In this document: in pieces, positions 1-14,527 of the stretch | Numbering within the stretch: position 1 is the stretch's first letter | How the letters are laid out: each line of letters starts with the position of its first letter | NCBI GenBank assembly: GCA_025353195.1 | Contig: JANXRC010000251.1 | Location: 1 to 45,859 of the forward strand | Reading direction: 5' to 3' | Origin: Rhodocyclaceae bacterium | Lineage (GTDB): Bacteria > Pseudomonadota > Gammaproteobacteria > Burkholderiales > Rhodocyclaceae | DNA: 45,859 bases | The notes under the pieces: generated by a model | Database searches by the model: none | Told to the model about the DNA's origin: nothing | The model's input: the letters and a program-made list of their open reading frames with translations, nothing else | Position numbers and translations under genes: made by a program

Positions 1-175
1 CAGCGGAAGCAGCCGCAACCGCGGCAGCAGGTGCCGCCGCTACCGGAGCACCAGCCGCTGGAGCAGGAGTCGGCGCTGCCTGGACCGGCGGCGGGGGCGG
101 TGCTTCCTTGCCGCAGCCCATCAGGGCGACAGCGACTATCACGGCAAGCGAAAGGGCTTTGGTCTGCACGTTCAT
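1..175 (-). CDS. lipoprotein of unknown function (N-terminal part, cut by window edge)
   Basis: The gene starts with ATG at 175 and runs off the left edge, so only about 58 residues are visible. Reading begins MNVQTKALSLAVIVAVALMGC: a short charged start, a hydrophobic stretch and a lipobox ending at Cys21, which predicts lipidation and export. After the Cys the sequence is GKEAPPPPP followed by an Ala/Pro-rich linker with no recognisable domain. A GGAG ribosome-binding site lies about 9 bp upstream of the ATG. The mature domain is outside the window, so no function can be given. Linkers of this kind often precede periplasmic domains held away from the membrane (inference). Confidence 0.75.
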   Translation of the reverse strand, partial: MNVQTKALSLAVIVAVALMGCGKEAPPPPPVQAAPTPAPAAGAPVAAAPAAAVAAASA

Positions 176-356
176 GGCAATGCTCCGTTCAAGGCGAGAA
201 ATGGCGGGATGGCAGATCGGATGGCAAGTCACCCGGAGAGGTACTTGCCCGCTGCCACGGGCCTGTCAATGCTACCCCATTCTCACCTTGCTGCCGAATG
301 ACCTCAATCCGGCACTTCAAGCGAAGCCCGCGTTTGGCCGCAAGTAGGCCTTGACT

Positions 357-384
357 GAAAGTCGGCGCCGGCGGAACGGCGCGG
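357..384 (-). repeat. dispersed 24-bp motif, copy A, terminator-like hairpin
   Basis: On the minus strand, 380 down to 357 starts GCCGT and ends GGCGCCGACTTTC. It begins 9 bp after the DUF2147 stop codon in the same orientation. Arms at 363-370 and 377-384 pair in 7 of 8 positions around a GCGGAA loop, followed by a short T run on the minus strand. Over the core it is nearly identical to copy H at 45272-45295. The sequence is seen directly; the terminator role is inferred. Confidence 0.7.
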
Positions 385-389
385 AACTG

Positions 390-839
390 CTAGTCCGCGC
401 GAATCCAGGTCTGGGTGCGGCCGAAAAACAGGATGGAGCCGCGCATTTCCAGTTTCTTGCCGCCTTCGATAACGGTCACCTTGGCGTTGTAGACCTTGCC
501 GTTGTTCGGGTCGAGTATCTTGCCGCCGCCGTAAACGTTGTCGCCGTCCTTCTTCAGGTCGCTCAGGATGGTCATGCCGATCACCGGCTTGCCTTTGCGC
601 GGATCGTCGCTGGCGCATTCGTCGCATTTCGAGTCCTGCTTGGCCGGGTCGACAATTTTCTCGATCATTCCGGAAATCACGCCATCCTTTTCCGTGATGC
701 GAACGAATGACTTGGCTTTCTTGGTTTCGTCGTCGATGGTCTGCCAGAGGCCGACCGGGGACATGGATTGGGCGCAGGCAGCCAGGCTGAGGCCGGCGGC
801 AAACGCGGTGACGCAGAGGCGGGACAGCAGTGAAGCCAT
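390..839 (-). CDS. DUF2147 family exported protein
   Basis: 149 residues with an N-terminal signal sequence ending around LSLAACAQS; the LAAC stretch could also act as a lipobox. The mature part matches the DUF2147 pattern: P-x-GLWQTIDDETKKAKS near the start, a CDEC pair in the middle, KPVIGMTIL, a GGGKILDPNNGKVY segment and the C-terminal GRTQTWIRAD. DUF2147 proteins are small periplasmic or outer-membrane-associated beta-rich proteins with no settled biochemical role. An AGGAGACTCCC ribosome-binding region precedes the ATG. The gene is divergent from fbp and ends 9 bp before a copy of the dispersed 24-bp hairpin motif, which probably serves as its terminator. Confidence 0.85.
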   Translation of the reverse strand: MASLLSRLCVTAFAAGLSLAACAQSMSPVGLWQTIDDETKKAKSFVRITEKDGVISGMIEKIVDPAKQDSKCDECASDDPRKGKPVIGMTILSDLKKDGDNVYGGGKILDPNNGKVYNAKVTVIEGGKKLEMRGSILFFGRTQTWIRAD

Positions 840-1058
840 TGGGAGTCTCCTTTTGAGCAGATTGCGCTGCGGAAGCAGGTGCTCTGCCAGCCTGATTCTA
901 GCGGTGCCGGCGGCAATAACAGCAGCCTTATTTAAAGGATAAGAAAAAGTGAATGGCGCTTATAGATCGATGCGTTTACATTGTCCGCCAACGAAGCGGG
1001 TTATCGGCGCCGAAGGCGTCGCGCGCGGAACCATGCAACATTCAAGGGAGCAGGACTC

Positions 1059-2150
1059 ATGCATCAGGGACGCACCACGCTAACCCGTTACACGATTGAA
1101 GAAGAGCACAAGCATCCGGGCGCCTCGGGGGAGTTTTCCGGGCTGCTCAATTCCCTGGCGACCTCGATCAAGATCATCTCCAACCAGGTGAACAAGGGCG
1201 CGCTGATCGGGGCGCTGGGCAATGCCGGCGCCGATGGCGCCCTGGTCAACGTCCAGGGCGAGGTGCAAAAGAAGCTGGACGTCATAAGCAACGACGTCAT
1301 GTTGCAGGAAAACCAGTGGAACGGCCACTTGAGCGGCATGGCCTCCGAGGAGATGGAAGGGGTCTATGCGATTCCCGACCATTGCCGGCGCGGCAAGTAC
1401 CTGCTGGTTTTCGATCCGCTCGACGGCAGCTCGAACATCGACGTCAATCTCACGGTGGGCAGCATCTTTTCGATTCTGCGCGCACCCAATCCGGGCAGCA
1501 ACGCCAGCCTCGAGGATTTCCTGCAGCCCGGCACACAACAGGTTTGCGCCGGGCTCGCACTCTACGGGCCGTCGACCATGCTGCTGCTGACTACCGGCCA
1601 TGGGGTCGATGGCTTCACTCTGGACCGCGAGATCGGTGCCTTTATCCTGACCCATCCGCAGATGCGCATTCCTGCCGACGCCAGCGAATTCGCCATCAAC
1701 GCCTCCAACGAACGCTTCTGGGAACCTCCGGTGAAGCGCTACGTGACGGAGTGCCTGGCTGGCAAGACCGGACCCCGGGGCAAGGACTTCAACATGCGCT
1801 GGGTTGCCTCGCTGGTGGCGGAAACCTTCCGCATTCTGACGCGCGGCGGCATCTTCATGTACCCGAAGGACAGCAAGGACCCGTCCAAGCCGGGGCGCTT
1901 GCGACTCATGTACGAAGCCAACCCGATTTCCTTCCTCATCGAACAGGCCGGCGGCTTATCGACGACAGGCCGCGAGCGGGTCATGGAAATCGCTCCGGCG
2001 GAACTGCATCAGCGCGTGCCGCTGATCTTCGGTTCCAAGCATGAAGTCGAGCGCGTCTCCGCCTACCACGCCGAATACGCCAGCGGCAAGGAGCCGGACA
2101 CCTTCAATTCGCCATTGTTTTCAACGCGCTCGCTGTTCCGGACACAGTAA
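1059..2150 (+). CDS. fbp: fructose-1,6-bisphosphatase class I
   Basis: Hydrolyses fructose 1,6-bisphosphate to fructose 6-phosphate in gluconeogenesis and the Calvin cycle (the role called cbbF). I chose ATG 1059 because GGGAGCA lies just upstream and the protein then begins [12 protein letters not shown], as in the family; the upstream in-frame extension looks non-coding. 363 residues, slightly longer than the usual 330-340, with the extra at the C-terminus ([10 protein letters not shown]...). Metal and substrate motifs are present: SEE at 96-98, DPLDGSS at 119-125, GGIFMYP near 263, [15 protein letters not shown] near 285. It is followed by prk after 14 bp, and the pair heads the carbon cluster. 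CbbR control would be expected in an autotroph, but no convincing site was found upstream. Confidence 0.95.
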   Translation: MHQGRTTLTRYTIEEEHKHPGASGEFSGLLNSLATSIKIISNQVNKGALIGALGNAGADGALVNVQGEVQKKLDVISNDVMLQENQWNGHLSGMASEEMEGVYAIPDHCRRGKYLLVFDPLDGSSNIDVNLTVGSIFSILRAPNPGSNASLEDFLQPGTQQVCAGLALYGPSTMLLLTTGHGVDGFTLDREIGAFILTHPQMRIPADASEFAINASNERFWEPPVKRYVTECLAGKTGPRGKDFNMRWVASLVAETFRILTRGGIFMYPKDSKDPSKPGRLRLMYEANPISFLIEQAGGLSTTGRERVMEIAPAELHQRVPLIFGSKHEVERVSAYHAEYASGKEPDTFNSPLFSTRSLFRTQ

Positions 2151-2164
2151 CCCAGGAGAGCCTC

Positions 2165-3037
2165 ATGTCGGTCAAGCATCCCATCGTCGCCATCACCGGA
2201 TCTTCCGGCGCCGGCACGTCCACGGTCACCAAGTCTTTCGACCTGGTCTTTCGTCGCGAGAATCTCAACGCGGCCATCGTTGAGGGCGATTCCTTTCATC
2301 GCTTCGACCGCAAGGCCATGAAAGTCGCAATGGAAGAGGCGCGACTGCAGGGCAACAACCACTTCAGCCACTTTGGTCCCGAGGCCAATCTGCTCGAGGA
2401 ACTGGCGGACTTGTTCAAAGGCTACGGCAAGACCGGCAGGGGCAAGCTGAGGAAGTATCTGCACAACGCCGACGAAGCGGCGCCGTATGGCCAGCAGTCC
2501 GGTGAATTCACGCCCTGGGAAGACATTCCCGGCGACACCGACCTGATGTTCTACGAGGGTTTGCATGGCGCCGCAGTCACCGACACGGTCAATGTTGCCC
2601 AGCATGCCGACCTGCTGGTCGGCGTGGTGCCGACCGTGAACCTCGAATGGATACAGAAGCTGCATCGCGACAAGAACCAGCGCGGCTACTCGACCGAGGC
2701 CGTGGTGGACACCATCCTGCGCCGCATGCCGGACTACATCAACTACATCACGCCGCAGTTCTCGCGGACCCACGTCAACTTCCAGCGGGTGCCGACGGTG
2801 GACACCTCGAACCCCTTCATCGCCCGCGACATTCCGACGGCGGACGAAAGTTTTGTCGTCATCCGCTTCGCCAACCCGAAGGGCATCGACTTCCCCTATC
2901 TGCTGTCCATGATCCACAATTCCTTCATGTCGCGACCGAACATCATCGTGGTGCCCGGCGGCAAGATGGAACTGGCCATGCAACTGATCTTCACGCCCCT
3001 GATTCTGCGCATGATGGAGAACCGCAAGCGGGCCTGA
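2165..3037 (+). CDS. prk: phosphoribulokinase
   Basis: Phosphorylates ribulose 5-phosphate with ATP to give ribulose 1,5-bisphosphate, the RuBisCO substrate. 290 residues, the length of the proteobacterial octameric class. A P-loop-type GSSGAGTST lies at 12-20. The residues shown to be catalytic in the Rhodobacter sphaeroides enzyme fall at the same numbers here: Asp42 in EGDSFHRFDR, Glu131 in MFYEGLHG, and Arg168-Asp169 in LHRDKNQRGY. This argues for a true PRK rather than a related unknown kinase. AGGAG precedes the ATG. The only well-known use of this reaction is CO2 fixation, so it is the best evidence in the window for autotrophic capacity. RuBisCO genes must lie elsewhere in the genome if the pathway is complete. 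Confidence 0.95.
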   Translation: MSVKHPIVAITGSSGAGTSTVTKSFDLVFRRENLNAAIVEGDSFHRFDRKAMKVAMEEARLQGNNHFSHFGPEANLLEELADLFKGYGKTGRGKLRKYLHNADEAAPYGQQSGEFTPWEDIPGDTDLMFYEGLHGAAVTDTVNVAQHADLLVGVVPTVNLEWIQKLHRDKNQRGYSTEAVVDTILRRMPDYINYITPQFSRTHVNFQRVPTVDTSNPFIARDIPTADESFVVIRFANPKGIDFPYLLSMIHNSFMSRPNIIVVPGGKMELAMQLIFTPLILRMMENRKRA

Positions 3038-3148
3038 GCAACAGGGAATCAAGCATCCACAGCCACTAGCGCGATCCACCCGGTTTCGCCGATAATACCG
3101 GGCTACCTTGACGGAACTCAGCCCGTCTCCCAACTTTTCGATGCCGCC

Positions 3149-6206
<3,058 letters not shown>

Positions 6207-6227
6207 GGCAAAAAGGAGAGATTCGCC

Positions 6228-7418
6228 ATGACGTTCAAGCGTCTTACCGATTTCGACCTGGCGGGGAAGCGCGTCTTCATTCGCGCCGACCTCAACGTCC
6301 CGGTCAAGGACGGCAAGGTCACGTCGGACGCCCGCATCACCGCCTCGATGCCGACCATCGAGCATTGCCTCAGGGCCGGCGCCAGGGTGATGGTGACCTC
6401 GCACCTCGGCCGCCCGGAAGAGGGCGTGTTCACGGAAGAGAACTCGCTCAAGCCGGTGGCCGACGTGATGACCGCCAAACTGGGCAAGCCGGTGCGGGTG
6501 ATCCGCGACTGGGTCGATGGCGGCTCATGGGTAAATGAGGTCGCTGCCGGCGAAGTGGTGCTGCTGGAAAACTGCCGGTTCAACAAGGGCGAGAAGAAGA
6601 ACGTCGAAGCCACGGCACGCAAGTACGCCGCGCTCTGCGATCTGTTCGTCATGGACGCTTTTGGCACCGCACACCGCGCCGAAGCGTCGACCTACGGTGT
6701 GGGGCAGTTCGCACCGGCGGCCTGCGCCGGCCTGCTGGTCGCCGCGGAACTTGAAGCGCTGACCAAGGCGCTAGCCACCCCGGCGCGGCCGATGGTGGCC
6801 ATTGTCGGCGGCTCCAAGGTCTCGACCAAGCTGACCGTGCTCGAAGCGCTGTCCGAGAAAGTCGACCAGATGGTGGTCGGCGGCGGCATCGCCAATACCT
6901 TCCTCAAGGCCAGTGGCAGGAACGTCGGCAAGTCGCTGTGCGAGGATGATCTGGTGCCCACCGCTCAGGCTCTGATGAAGAAGATGACAGCGCGCGGCGC
7001 CACCATCCCGATCGCCGTCGACGTGGTCTGCGGCAAGAAGTTCGACGCGGCCGAGCCAGCCGTGCAGAAGGATGCCGGTGCCGTCGCCGATGACGACATG
7101 ATTTTTGACATCGGCCCGAAGTCGGCGCAGGAACTTGTCGACATCATCATGAAGGCTGGCACGGTAGTGTGGAACGGCCCGGTCGGCGTGTTCGAGTTCG
7201 ACCAGTTCGGCGCTGGCACCAAGGCCATCGCCAAGGCCATCGCCAACACCCGGGCTTTCACTCTGGCCGGCGGCGGCGACACCATCGCCGCGATCCAGAA
7301 GTACGACATCTACGACAAGGTGTCCTATATATCGACTGCCGGTGGCGCCTTCCTCGAGTTTCTTGAAGGCAAGCGCTTGCCGGCGATCGATATGCTGGAG
7401 CAGCGCGCCAAGAGCTGA
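6228..7418 (+). CDS. pgk: phosphoglycerate kinase
   Basis: Transfers phosphate between 1,3-bisphosphoglycerate and ADP. 396 residues, the normal bacterial length. The N-terminal substrate site shows RADLNVP (Arg19, Asp21, Asn23) and SHLGRP, followed by the basic-patch residues around FNKGEKKN. The C-terminal nucleotide domain carries [17 protein letters not shown] and GGGDTIAAI. An AAGGAGA ribosome-binding site precedes the ATG. Located between gap and pyk in one transcription direction with short gaps, consistent with co-transcription. Confidence 0.97.
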   Translation: MTFKRLTDFDLAGKRVFIRADLNVPVKDGKVTSDARITASMPTIEHCLRAGARVMVTSHLGRPEEGVFTEENSLKPVADVMTAKLGKPVRVIRDWVDGGSWVNEVAAGEVVLLENCRFNKGEKKNVEATARKYAALCDLFVMDAFGTAHRAEASTYGVGQFAPAACAGLLVAAELEALTKALATPARPMVAIVGGSKVSTKLTVLEALSEKVDQMVVGGGIANTFLKASGRNVGKSLCEDDLVPTAQALMKKMTARGATIPIAVDVVCGKKFDAAEPAVQKDAGAVADDDMIFDIGPKSAQELVDIIMKAGTVVWNGPVGVFEFDQFGAGTKAIAKAIANTRAFTLAGGGDTIAAIQKYDIYDKVSYISTAGGAFLEFLEGKRLPAIDMLEQRAKS

Positions 7419-7456
7419 GTGATGGTGGACAGATCCGCTGCGCGAGCGACCACGCC

Positions 7457-8911
<1,455 letters not shown>

Positions 8912-8926
8912 ACCAAGGAGATCGTC

Positions 8927-9991
8927 ATGCCCCTCGTATCCATGCGTCAACTGCTCGACCACGCTGCCGAAAACGGCTACGGCCTGCCGGCCTTCAACGT
9001 CAATAATCTGGAACAAATTCAGGCGATCATGGAAGCGGCTGCCGAAACCAACAGCCCGGTCATCATGCAGGGCTCGGCCGGTGCCCGCAAATACGCCGGC
9101 GAGCCCTATTTGCGCCACCTGATCGAAGCGGCGATCGAGACCCATCCGGATATCCCGATCGTGATGCACCAGGATCACGGCGCCAGTCCGTCGATCTGCA
9201 TCCAGTCGATGCGCTCGGGCTTCTCCAGCGTGATGATGGATGGCTCGCTGCAGGAAGATGCCAAGACCCCGGCCAGTTTCGAGTACAACGCCCGGGTTAC
9301 TCGTCATGTGGTCGACATTGCCCACGCCATCGGCGTTTCGGTCGAGGGCGAACTGGGTTGTCTGGGCTCGCTGGAAACCGGAATGGGCGAAAAGGAAGAC
9401 GGCCACGGCGCGGAAGGTGCACTGTCCCACGACCAGTTGCTGACCGACCCGAATGAAGCCGCCGAATTCGTCAAGGCGACCGGCGTCGATGCGCTGGCGA
9501 TCGCCATCGGCACCTCGCACGGCGCCTACAAATTTACCCGGCCGCCAACCGGTGCCGTGCTGCGCATCGACCGCATCAAGGAAATCCACGCCCGCATTCC
9601 GAATACCCACCTGGTGATGCACGGTTCTTCGTCGGTCCCGCAGGACTGGCTCAAGATCATCAACCAGTACGGCGGCACCATGGGTGAAACCTACGGCGTG
9701 CCGGTGGCGGAAATCGTCGAGGGCATCAAGCATGGGGTGCGCAAGGTCAATATCGATACCGATTTGCGCATGGCCTCGACCGGTGCGATCCGCAAGTACC
9801 TGGCCGAGAACACCAAGGATTTCGATCCGCGCAAGTATCTGGCCGCCGCGCGCAAGGCCATGAAGGAAATCTGCGTGGCCCGTTATACGGCCTTCGGCTG
9901 TGCTGGGCAGGCTGGCAGGATCAAGCCGATTGCCATGGAGAAGATGGCAGAGCGCTACAAGAAGGGCGAACTGAACGCGATCGTCAAATGA
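8927..9991 (+). CDS. fba: fructose-bisphosphate aldolase class II (Calvin cycle subtype)
   Basis: Zinc-dependent aldolase joining dihydroxyacetone phosphate to glyceraldehyde 3-phosphate, or to erythrose 4-phosphate in the Calvin cycle. 354 residues. Zinc and catalytic motifs: HQDHG at 81-85 with Asp83 as the likely acid/base, [24 protein letters not shown], and KVNIDTDLR for substrate phosphate. Length and motif spacing fit the CbbA-like subtype rather than the E. coli FbaA type. A strong AAGGAG site lies upstream, 15 bp after pyk. This closes the carbon cluster; the next gene is a membrane protein with an unrelated role. Confidence 0.95.
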   Translation: MPLVSMRQLLDHAAENGYGLPAFNVNNLEQIQAIMEAAAETNSPVIMQGSAGARKYAGEPYLRHLIEAAIETHPDIPIVMHQDHGASPSICIQSMRSGFSSVMMDGSLQEDAKTPASFEYNARVTRHVVDIAHAIGVSVEGELGCLGSLETGMGEKEDGHGAEGALSHDQLLTDPNEAAEFVKATGVDALAIAIGTSHGAYKFTRPPTGAVLRIDRIKEIHARIPNTHLVMHGSSSVPQDWLKIINQYGGTMGETYGVPVAEIVEGIKHGVRKVNIDTDLRMASTGAIRKYLAENTKDFDPRKYLAAARKAMKEICVARYTAFGCAGQAGRIKPIAMEKMAERYKKGELNAIVK

Positions 9992-10051
9992 TCGGCGATT
10001 TACGGTAAATTACTCGACCGCTCCATTCGGGCGGCTTGTCCTTTTCCCGTT

Positions 10052-10498
10052 ATGAACATTCAGTCCCACACTTTTGACCGGCTGCGCAAGTTCTTCAGTA
10101 GCGGCCTCGACATAGTCGAGTATGCCGGCCTCCTGGTGATTGCCTTCGCCACCACCATCGCCATGTATCAGGAGGCGCTGGGCATGATCGAATTGCGCCG
10201 GGTGGCGCTGGCGGATCTGCTGCTGATGTTTCTGTTCCTCGAAGTGCTGGCGATGATCGGCCAGTATTTGAAGTCAGGGCAGGTTCAGGTGCGCTTCCCG
10301 CTGTATATCGGCATGGTGGCGCTGGCGCGCTACCTGATCCTCGATCTCAAGGAAATGACCGAATGGCGCATGCTGGCGGTCGCCGCCGCAATATTCCTGC
10401 TGACGATTTCCGTGCTGGCAATCCGTTACGGCCATGTCCGCTTTCCCTATCGCGAGGATGCCGACGAAAAGGCCGGCAAGCCCTACGTTCGCGAATAA
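10052..10498 (+). CDS. PsiE family membrane protein
   Basis: 148 residues with four predicted membrane segments: [55 protein letters not shown], and [18 protein letters not shown]. Two matches fit the PsiE (phosphate-starvation-inducible E) family: a Glu-rich first helix, and an [26 protein letters not shown] block with basic residues at the membrane edge. The family has no established biochemical role. There is no evident Pho box upstream, so phosphate control should not be assumed. It stands between fba (60 bp before) and purC (22 bp after). Confidence 0.8.
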   Translation: MNIQSHTFDRLRKFFSSGLDIVEYAGLLVIAFATTIAMYQEALGMIELRRVALADLLLMFLFLEVLAMIGQYLKSGQVQVRFPLYIGMVALARYLILDLKEMTEWRMLAVAAAIFLLTISVLAIRYGHVRFPYREDADEKAGKPYVRE

Positions 10499-10520
10499 CC
10501 CTCCTGCTCAGAGCATCTTC

Positions 10521-11426
10521 ATGTCCACTCCAATGCCTCCATTGTTCGAATCCACCATCAAGAGCCTGCCACTGCTGGGCCGCGGCAAGGTGCGCGACAT
10601 CTACGCCGTCGACGAGGATAAGTTGCTGATCGTCACCACCGATCGCCTTTCGGCGTTTGACGTGATCCTGCCTGACCCGATTCCGGGCAAGGGCGCCGTA
10701 CTCACGGCGGTGGCCAATTTCTGGTTCGGCAAGCTGGCCCATGTGATACCCAACCAGCTGACCGGCATCGATCCCGAAACCGTGGTGAAGGGGGCTGAAG
10801 AACAAGCCCAGGTGCGCGGCCGGGCACTGGTGGTGAAGCGCCTGAAGCCGTTGCCGATCGAGGCGGTAGCGCGCGGCTATCTGATCGGCTCCGGCTGGAA
10901 GGACTACCAGGCGACGGGCGCCGTGTGCGGCATTCCGCTGCCGGCCGGTCTGCAGATGGCCCAGCAACTGCCGGCGCCGATATTCACCCCGGCGACCAAG
11001 GCCGAGGCAGGCGACCATGACGAAAACATCGACTACGCCACTGTCGAGAAGATGCTCGGCGCCGAACTGGCGAAGACCGTCAAGGACACTACCCTGCGCC
11101 TGTATCGCGAGGCCGCTACCTATGCCCGCGTGGTTGGCATCATCATCGCCGACACCAAGTTCGAGTTCGGTCAGGACGCCGAAGGGAGGTTGTACCTGAT
11201 CGACGAGGTGCTGACACCCGATTCCTCGCGCTTCTGGCCGGCCGACCGCTACAAGGTGGGCATCAGCCCGCCCAGTTTCGACAAGCAGTTCGTCCGCGAT
11301 TACCTCGAAACGCTGGACTGGAACAAGCAGGCGCCGGGGCCGAAACTGCCGCAGGACATCATCGAGAAGACTGCCGCCAACTACCGTGAGGCGCTGACCC
11401 GCCTGGCCGGCCCGCACGCGCTCTGA
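10521..11426 (+). CDS. purC: phosphoribosylaminoimidazole-succinocarboxamide synthase (SAICAR synthase)
   Basis: Joins CAIR and aspartate with ATP in step 7 of purine synthesis. I chose ATG 10521, giving 301 residues beginning [11 protein letters not shown]; longer in-frame starts would overlap the PsiE gene. The length matches the long form common in betaproteobacteria. Motifs: [41 protein letters not shown] at the N-terminal nucleotide site, [25 protein letters not shown], and the metal/substrate segment [14 protein letters not shown]. The ribosome-binding site is weak. purH and purD lie 22-25 kb away, so the purine genes are scattered. Confidence 0.95.
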   Translation: MSTPMPPLFESTIKSLPLLGRGKVRDIYAVDEDKLLIVTTDRLSAFDVILPDPIPGKGAVLTAVANFWFGKLAHVIPNQLTGIDPETVVKGAEEQAQVRGRALVVKRLKPLPIEAVARGYLIGSGWKDYQATGAVCGIPLPAGLQMAQQLPAPIFTPATKAEAGDHDENIDYATVEKMLGAELAKTVKDTTLRLYREAATYARVVGIIIADTKFEFGQDAEGRLYLIDEVLTPDSSRFWPADRYKVGISPPSFDKQFVRDYLETLDWNKQAPGPKLPQDIIEKTAANYREALTRLAGPHAL

Positions 11427-11448
11427 TCTTCCCGGCGCTTTTTGCCCG

Positions 11449-12294
11449 ATGAATGACTCCGTCGCCGTCCCGCCAGCGCCGTCCGCAGGGGATGCCAGCC
11501 CGCGAAGCGGAATTCCTGGCATGCAAGGCACCGGCCCCGGCTCCGCCGGGAACATAACTCTTCCCAAGGTGCGGGAGATCGGCTTCGGAGCGCCGTTGCG
11601 ATGGCTTCGACTGGGCTGGGCGGATCTCCGGCGGCAGCCCGCGGCCAGTCTGTTCTACGGTGCCGCCATCGCCGTCACCGGCGCGGTGATTCTTGGCGTA
11701 ACGGCAAATCTGCCTTATCTGTTCGCTGCCTCCATCAGCGGTTTTCTGCTGGTCGCGCCGATGCTCCTGGCCGGGCTCTATGAACTGTCGCGGCGCTATC
11801 TCGCCAATGAGCCGGCATCGGTCTTCGACTCGATGGTGGCATGGAAGCGCAACCCGTCCGCTCTGGTCAGCTTCGGACTGCTGTCGATACTGGCCGGCAC
11901 GGTGTGGCAGGTCATATCCATCGTGATCATCGCCGTGTTCTACAAGGGCAGCCCGCTGGGACCGCTGGACATGATGGTCGAGGTAGCGATCAATCCGCAG
12001 CACTACCTGATGTTCTTCATCTACCTGTGTGCCGGCGGTGTGCTGGCGGCCCTGGTGTTCGCCGTCAGCGTGGTTTCGATGCCGATGCTGGTCGATCGCC
12101 GCTGCGACCTGCTTTGCGCGCTGGTAACCAGTGTCAATGCCGTTGCCGAGAACCCGCTGCCGCTGGCATTCTGGGCTTTCATCATCATGCTGCTGACCTG
12201 CCTCGGTTTTGCCACGGCGCTGGTCGGGCTGGTAGTCGTGATGCCCTGGCTCGGACACGCCAGCTTTCACGCCTACAAAGATCTCGTCGCATAG
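11449..12294 (+). CDS. DUF2189 family integral membrane protein
   Basis: 281 residues. The first 40 or so are polar and low-complexity, followed by KVREIGFGAPLRWLRLGWADLRRQP, typical of the cytosolic edge of DUF2189 proteins, and then about six membrane segments. These include ASLFYGAAIAVTGAVILGV, LFAASISGFLLVAPMLLAGLYE, ALVSFGLLSILAGTVWQVISIVIIAVFY and AFWAFIIMLLTCLGFATALVGLVVVMPWLGHASFHAY. The WLGHASFHAYKDLV ending is the most recognisable family signature. No function is established for this family. It lies 22 bp after purC and 45 bp before prlC. Confidence 0.85.
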   Translation: MNDSVAVPPAPSAGDASPRSGIPGMQGTGPGSAGNITLPKVREIGFGAPLRWLRLGWADLRRQPAASLFYGAAIAVTGAVILGVTANLPYLFAASISGFLLVAPMLLAGLYELSRRYLANEPASVFDSMVAWKRNPSALVSFGLLSILAGTVWQVISIVIIAVFYKGSPLGPLDMMVEVAINPQHYLMFFIYLCAGGVLAALVFAVSVVSMPMLVDRRCDLLCALVTSVNAVAENPLPLAFWAFIIMLLTCLGFATALVGLVVVMPWLGHASFHAYKDLVA

Positions 12295-12339
12295 ACGGCG
12301 AGGCATTGCAGTTGCCTCCTTCGCCCCAACCTTGGAACC

Positions 12340-14385
12340 ATGAATCCACTACTCGATTTCAGCGGGCTGCCCCGCTTTGACAGTGTTCAGCCCGAACACG
12401 TCACCCCCGCCATTCGCCAGTTGCTCGACGAAAACCGTGCCCTGATCGAGCGGCTGATCGCGCCGGATACTGCCGCGACATGGGATGCCTTCGTACAGCC
12501 GATGCTCGATGCCGGTGAGCGCCTGTCGCGTGCCTGGGGCATCGTCGGCCACCTGCATTCGGTCAATGACGTGCCGCCCTGGCGCGAGGCCTACAACGCC
12601 ATGCTGCCCGAGGTTTCCAGCTTTTATGCCGACCTCGGGCAAAACCTCGCGTTATTCGCCAAGTTCAAGCTGCTCGCCGCCGCTGCGGAATTCCCCGCGC
12701 TGTCGCCGGCCCGGCGTCGCATCATCGAAAACGAATTGCGCGATTTCCGGCTATCCGGCGCGGAACTTCCCGAAGACAGAAAGCCGCGCTTCAAGGAAAT
12801 CCAGGAAGAGTTGTCGGCGCTGGGCGCGAAGTTTTCCGAGAACGTGCTGGACGCGACCAACGCCCACGCCGAGTGGATCGAGGACGAAGCCGGAATCAAA
12901 GGCCTGCCCGCGGATGCGAAGGCCGCCGCAAAGGCGGCAGCGGAGAAAGAGGGCAAGCCGGGGTGGAAGTTCACGCTGCATGCGCCGTCCTATATTCCGG
13001 TGCTGCAGTTCTGCGACAACCGCGATCTGCGCGCGCGCATGTACCGCGCCTACGCGACGCGCGCTTCCGAGTTCGGCCCGCAGGAATGGAACAACGGCCC
13101 GCTGATCGAGCGCCTGCTCGCCCTGCGCGACGAAGAAGCGAAAATGCTCGGCTACGGCAACTTCGCCGAGGTCTCGCTGGCGACCAAGATGGCCGATACG
13201 CCGGCCCAGGTGGCGGGCTTCCAGCGCGACATGGCGGCCAAGGCGCGTCCCTTTGCCGAGCGTGACATCGCCGAACTGCGCGATTTCGCCCGCCAGGAAC
13301 TCGGCATGGACGCTCTGGAAAGCTGGGATCTTGCCTGGGCCTCGGAAAAGCTCAAGCAGCAGCGCTACAGCTTCTCCGACGACGAAGTGAAGCAGTACTT
13401 TCCCGAGCCGAAGGTCCTGGCCGGATTGTTCCGCGTCATCGAGGCCTTGTTTGCGGTCAAGCTCGCGCCCGATGCGGCGCCGGCGTGGCATCCCGCCGTG
13501 CGCTTCTTTCGCATCGAGCGCGAGGGCAAACTCATCGGCCAGTTCTACCTCGACCCGTATGCGCGCGAAACCAAGCGTGGTGGCGCCTGGATGGACGAAG
13601 CCATCACCCGCCGCCGCGTCGCGAGTGGCGTGCAGATTCCGGTGGCCTACCTCAACTGCAACTTCCCTGCGCCCGTCGGAGACAAGCCGGCTACCTTCAG
13701 CCACGACGATGTCATCACCCTGTTCCACGAATGCGGCCACGGTTTGCACCATCTGCTGACGCAGGTGGACGAACTGCCGGTGTCGGGCATTCACGGCGTC
13801 GAATGGGATGCGGTCGAATTGCCGAGCCAGTTCATGGAAAACTTCTGCTGGGAGTGGGATGTGCTGACCGGCATGACGGCGCACGCCGAAACCGGAGCGC
13901 CGCTGCCGCGCGTACTGTATGACAAGATGATCGCGGCGAAGAATTTCCAGAGCGGCCTGCAGACCCTGCGCCAAGTCGAATTCGGCTTGTTCGATCTGCT
14001 GCTGCACAGCGAGTTCGTCCCCGGCGCAGGCCGCAGCTTCATGGACTTGCTGGCCGAGGTGCGCCGCGAAGTGGCGGTGCTGGTGCCGCCCGAGTGGAAT
14101 CGTTTTCCGCACAGCTTCTCGCACATTTTCGGCGGTGGCTATGCGGCGGGCTACTACAGTTACAAGTGGGCCGAAGTGCTTTCCGCCGACGCCTACGAAG
14201 CCTTCGAGGAAGCGGCGAAGACCGGCGGCAGCACGCTCGATGCGGCGACCGGCGAGCGCTTCTGGCGCGAGATCCTGTCCGTCGGCGGTTCGCGTCCGGC
14301 GCTCGAGTCCTTCAAGGCCTTTCGCGGACGCGAGCCGCAACCCGACGCCTTGTTGCGGCATAACGGCATGGCGGTGGCAGCCTGA
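12340..14385 (+). CDS. prlC: oligopeptidase A (M3 zinc metallopeptidase)
   Basis: Cytosolic endopeptidase that degrades short peptides, including cleaved signal peptides. 681 residues, as in E. coli. The zinc site is HECGH at 463-467, with the third ligand in the downstream GVEWDAVELPSQFMENF segment. The C-terminal HSFSHIFGGGYAAGYYSYKWAEVLSADAYEAF is the conserved substrate-binding loop of the M3A family. The ATG at 12340 gives MNPLLDFSGLPRFDSVQPEHV, the usual N-terminus. It ends 3 bp before copy B of the dispersed motif, a perfect 14-bp palindrome that may terminate transcription. Confidence 0.95.
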   Translation: MNPLLDFSGLPRFDSVQPEHVTPAIRQLLDENRALIERLIAPDTAATWDAFVQPMLDAGERLSRAWGIVGHLHSVNDVPPWREAYNAMLPEVSSFYADLGQNLALFAKFKLLAAAAEFPALSPARRRIIENELRDFRLSGAELPEDRKPRFKEIQEELSALGAKFSENVLDATNAHAEWIEDEAGIKGLPADAKAAAKAAAEKEGKPGWKFTLHAPSYIPVLQFCDNRDLRARMYRAYATRASEFGPQEWNNGPLIERLLALRDEEAKMLGYGNFAEVSLATKMADTPAQVAGFQRDMAAKARPFAERDIAELRDFARQELGMDALESWDLAWASEKLKQQRYSFSDDEVKQYFPEPKVLAGLFRVIEALFAVKLAPDAAPAWHPAVRFFRIEREGKLIGQFYLDPYARETKRGGAWMDEAITRRRVASGVQIPVAYLNCNFPAPVGDKPATFSHDDVITLFHECGHGLHHLLTQVDELPVSGIHGVEWDAVELPSQFMENFCWEWDVLTGMTAHAETGAPLPRVLYDKMIAAKNFQSGLQTLRQVEFGLFDLLLHSEFVPGAGRSFMDLLAEVRREVAVLVPPEWNRFPHSFSHIFGGGYAAGYYSYKWAEVLSADAYEAFEEAAKTGGSTLDAATGERFWREILSVGGSRPALESFKAFRGREPQPDALLRHNGMAVAA

Positions 14386-14388
14386 ATC

Positions 14389-14412
14389 GCCGCGGTGCCG
14401 GCACCGACTCTT
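14389..14412 (+). repeat. dispersed 24-bp motif, copy B, palindromic terminator-like
   Basis: It begins 3 bp after the prlC stop codon in the same orientation. It starts GCCG and ends GCACCGACTCTT. Positions 14393-14406 are a perfect 14-bp palindrome, CGGTGCCGGCACCG. The core differs from copies A and H by a few changes, several of which keep the self-complementarity. Confidence 0.6.
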
Positions 14413-14527
14413 GTGAAGCGGCTCGACGTGCCGTGAAACAAGTTGACACAATTCATCGTCAGCGAACGGGTTTGACCGGCGTTACTAGGTTTGTACGGCA
14501 TCACGCCGACTAACCGGAAACAACATC

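Noticed and set aside
62-90. Possible ninth copy of the dispersed motif (GAGTCGGCGCTG in the lipoprotein gene)
   Set aside because: Only about 11 bases match; it codes for an Ala/Pro/Thr linker of the lipoprotein, and the GCCGT end is missing.
840-1058. CbbR site upstream of fbp
   Set aside because: TTATTTAAAGGATAA has some resemblance to a LysR-type T-N11-A pattern, but nothing repeats it and no cbbR gene is adjacent.
7203-7215. TTCGGCGCTGGC in pgk
   Set aside because: Encodes the conserved FGAGTKAI of phosphoglycerate kinase; it lacks the rest of the motif.
9992-10051. Possible terminator after fba
   Set aside because: CCGC and GCGG can pair around the CATTCG region, but the stem is short and imperfect and the T run is interrupted.
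12751-14451. 566-codon open frame antisense to prlC
   Set aside because: A shadow of prlC; no start context and no domain.
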